Shown here: piece by piece, positions 62,032-64,000 of the stretch
Layout of the letters: every line of letters begins with the position of its first letter
Position numbering within the stretch: position 1 is the first letter of the stretch
Assembly: GCA_038025085.1 (NCBI GenBank)
Contig: CM076140.1
Span: 6,373,501 to 6,437,500 of the forward strand
Origin: Tetragonia tetragonoides
Lineage: Eukaryota; Streptophyta; Magnoliopsida; Caryophyllales; Aizoaceae
DNA: 64,000 nucleotides
Reading direction: 5' to 3'
The notes under the pieces: generated by a model
Databases searched by the model: none
What the model saw: the letters and a program-made list of their open reading frames with translations, nothing else
Told to the model about the DNA's origin: nothing
Program-made: the position numbers and the translations under genes

Positions 62032-63937
62032 ATGTTATCAATAGGGATTCACTACTATGTTGCAACCTTACTAGTTATCTGCGTCACTTATTTTGTCAAC
62101 AAAGTGAGAAGTTCAAGAAACAACCAACAGACAGTTCTGCCTCCAGGATCAAATGGCTTCCCACTTATTGGAGAGACCCTTCAGCTTATGATCCCTCATC
62201 GCACAGTAGACCTTCCACCCTTCATCAAATCTCGAGTCCAACGGTAAAACACTAAATGAAAATGCCTCAAAATCAAAACTGACTACTTCATACATCTTTC
62301 TGATTTCTTACTTATTTCTGAGTGATAAATATTTTTATCTACAGATATGGGCCGATTTTTAGAACTCACTTGGCAGGGAGGAATGTGGTGGTGTCTACGG
62401 ACCAAGATTTTAACCGGTATCTAGTCCAGCAAGAAGGAAAACTAGTCGAGATATGGTACTTGGACACATTTTCTAAAATCTTTGGACAAGATGGTGAAGC
62501 AAGGACTAATGCAACAGGAAACGTCCATAAGTACATTAGGAACACAACTTTGAGCCACTTTGGCTCCGAAAGCTTAAGGCAAAACTTGCTGTCTCATATT
62601 GAAAAATTGGTTCGACAAACTCTACATGATTGGTCGACTCAAGAATCCATCGACGCCAGAGAATCCTCCTTAAATGTACATCATCTGATCTCCTTGATAA
62701 GTTTCTTTATTGTTGTCTTCTAAGATGATTGAGAATTAACTTTGAGTTATACATGAAGTATTTACAGTGAAAAATGTTGTTTTCCCTAATAGCCAACTTA
62801 ATTAAGGATTCGTCTGGTTTGATGATATTGCAGGAGTCTGTAGAATTTACCGCAAAGAGGTTATTTGGGTATGATGCAGAAAATAGTAAAGAGAACTTTG
62901 GGAAGAAATTTGCAAATCTTTCTCGAGGTCTTCTCTCTTTTCCACTGAATATCCCTGGTACTGCATACCATAGATGCTTAAAGGTATCCCATTACCAAGC
63001 CACTGAGACATGTTTTTTTACTGCTTGTTTTTTTTTCTTTGAACAGCAAAAAACCTTATATTGAAATTGGCAATTTAACTGCCTACAAAGCTACAATACA
63101 AAGATGATCATGAGATATGACCCTCAATTTACCGCCATCAACCCTGACTATTACCCGTAATTTTGCTAGTAATTTTTTCTTTTAATATTTCTTGTTAGTA
63201 CTGTATTTGTCACCATTTACAATTTAATAACTAGTTATCACAAACAGAACCAAAAGGAGGTGCTGAATATAATGAGGGATGCTATAAAAAGGCGAATGGC
63301 TTCACCGGAGGCCTATCGAGGAGATTTGCTTGATAATGTTCTTAAAGATCTCAATACCAAGAAGTTCTTGATTGAAGAGTTTGTTCTTCAGATGATGTTT
63401 GGTTTGCTCTTTGCTAGCGCCGAAACAACTTCTCTGACATTAACATTGGTCTTAAAATTTTTGTCAGAAAATCCACATGTCTTGGAAGATCTCATTGTTA
63501 GTGCTGCATACTAGTATATATATACATGAAGTTCATTTTTGTAGTACTACAATTTACTTGATTACTTTCTTAAGCAAACTATAGTTGTGACTAAATAGGC
63601 CTCGTTCGCTCTTGTTAACAGGCTGAGCATGAGAAAATTATAGAGAAAAGAGAAAATCCTGATTCTGCCCTCACTTATGATGAAGTGAAATCCATGGCTT
63701 TCACACTTCAAGTATGTCCTTCAATTTCTATAATGTACTTTTTTTTTATGGTTTGTGAGGAGGCACAAGGGTCTTGATAGGAATCGAACCCTCGACCTAA
63801 AGGTTGGGGACGACTCTCTTGATTCCTATGTTTGACGTACTGTATCCATGGGAAAATGCAGGTGATCAATGAAAGTCTGAGACTAGGAAACGTCTCCATA
63901 CTATTTAGGAGAGCGCTGGTAGATATACAAGTAAACG
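62032..63937 (+). CDS. cytochrome P450, CYP87 family (5' part, runs off the window)
   Basis: P450 of the CYP85 clan, matching CYP87 proteins from memory; relatives oxidise triterpenoids or steroids. Exons visible: 62032-62243, 62345-62675, 62834-62983, 63248-63496, 63622-63711 and 63862-63937, all GT-AG, giving 369 complete codons before the next intron. There is an N-terminal membrane anchor (residues about 7-22), then PPGSNGFPLIGETLQL, RYGPIFRTHLAGRNVVVSTD, QQEGKLVEIWYLDTFSKIFG, I-helix ASAETT (287-292) and ExxR as ESLR (348-351). The PERF and heme-binding region lie beyond the right edge, so integrity cannot be judged. The 62676 donor is the least certain junction. A TATA-like actatataaga lies only about 20 bp before the ATG, so the true promoter is probably further upstream. 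Confidence 0.88.
63740..63830 (-). mobile_element. SINE fragment in a CYP87 intron
   Basis: On the - strand the sequence reads gtcgagggttcgattcctat, containing a B-box (ggttcgattcc). It fills most of the intron 63712-63861. No A-box or target duplication was confirmed. Confidence 0.45.
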
Positions 63938-64000
63938 GTATCATAAATTTGCAATTTCGTTGTGTGGTCTTTTTTTTATTTTATTATTATCAATTGGTAG

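Noticed and set aside
35113..63937. P450 metabolic gene cluster (CYP704 pair plus CYP87)
   Set aside because: The CYP87 gene is more than 20 kb away, belongs to another clan, and no terpene synthase, transferase or other pathway gene lies between.

Overview
The window is nuclear DNA of a flowering plant, most likely a core eudicot. Genes are interrupted by GT-AG introns, non-coding DNA is AT-rich, and retroposon and DNA-transposon debris is typical of plants. All gene families present (plant BEACH C2-type protein, CYP704 and CYP87 P450s, a linker-histone/AT-hook protein, GH35 beta-galactosidase relics) are plant ones. I cannot name the species from sequence alone. Gene models were built by hand from splice sites, frame continuity and remembered family sequence; no database search was possible.

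Layout. (1) 237-27897, + strand: one very large gene of 31 coding exons and 2,995 codons, encoding a BEACH domain protein of the plant C2 class (ConA-like domain, DUF4704/armadillo solenoid, PH-BEACH, BEACH, WD40). Its introns hold several mobile-element remnants. (2) 27898-32038: intergenic DNA with a tRNA-derived SINE and a small unexplained reading frame. (3) 32039-34612, + strand: a five-exon gene for a small lysine-rich protein, possibly CCDC137-like. (4) 35113-37639 and 38202-40625, both - strand: a tandem pair of intact CYP704-type cytochrome P450 genes. (5) 41800-49474, - strand: a HON4-like protein with a linker-histone (H15) domain and eight AT-hooks. Its 5.8-kb intron contains a solo LTR, a hAT-like element and two SINEs. 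(6) 50000-54060: a non-coding array of diverged repeats with a core spacing near 0.4 or 0.8 kb. (7) 54470-57030: a promoter-like stretch and two tandem, broken GH35 beta-galactosidase relics. (8) 57392-58724: a probable solo LTR. (9) 59000-61600: short tandem duplications, a LINE-like tail and a possible orphan first exon. (10) 62032-63937 and beyond the right edge, + strand: the 5' part of a CYP87-type P450 gene.

The genes do not form an obvious shared pathway. The BEACH protein is expected in membrane traffic or RNA-granule functions, the CYP704 pair in fatty-acid omega-hydroxylation, CYP87 in triterpenoid or steroid oxidation, and the HON4-like protein in chromatin. I found no previously undescribed multi-gene system. 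The most interesting material is structural: a hAT-type MITE with GAAACG-rich ends and an internal 30-bp array, an insertion that is almost only a poly(A) tail with a clean 13-bp target duplication, a stop codon at the edge of a hexanucleotide microsatellite, the degenerate 4-kb array, and nine long poly(C)/poly(G) tracts.
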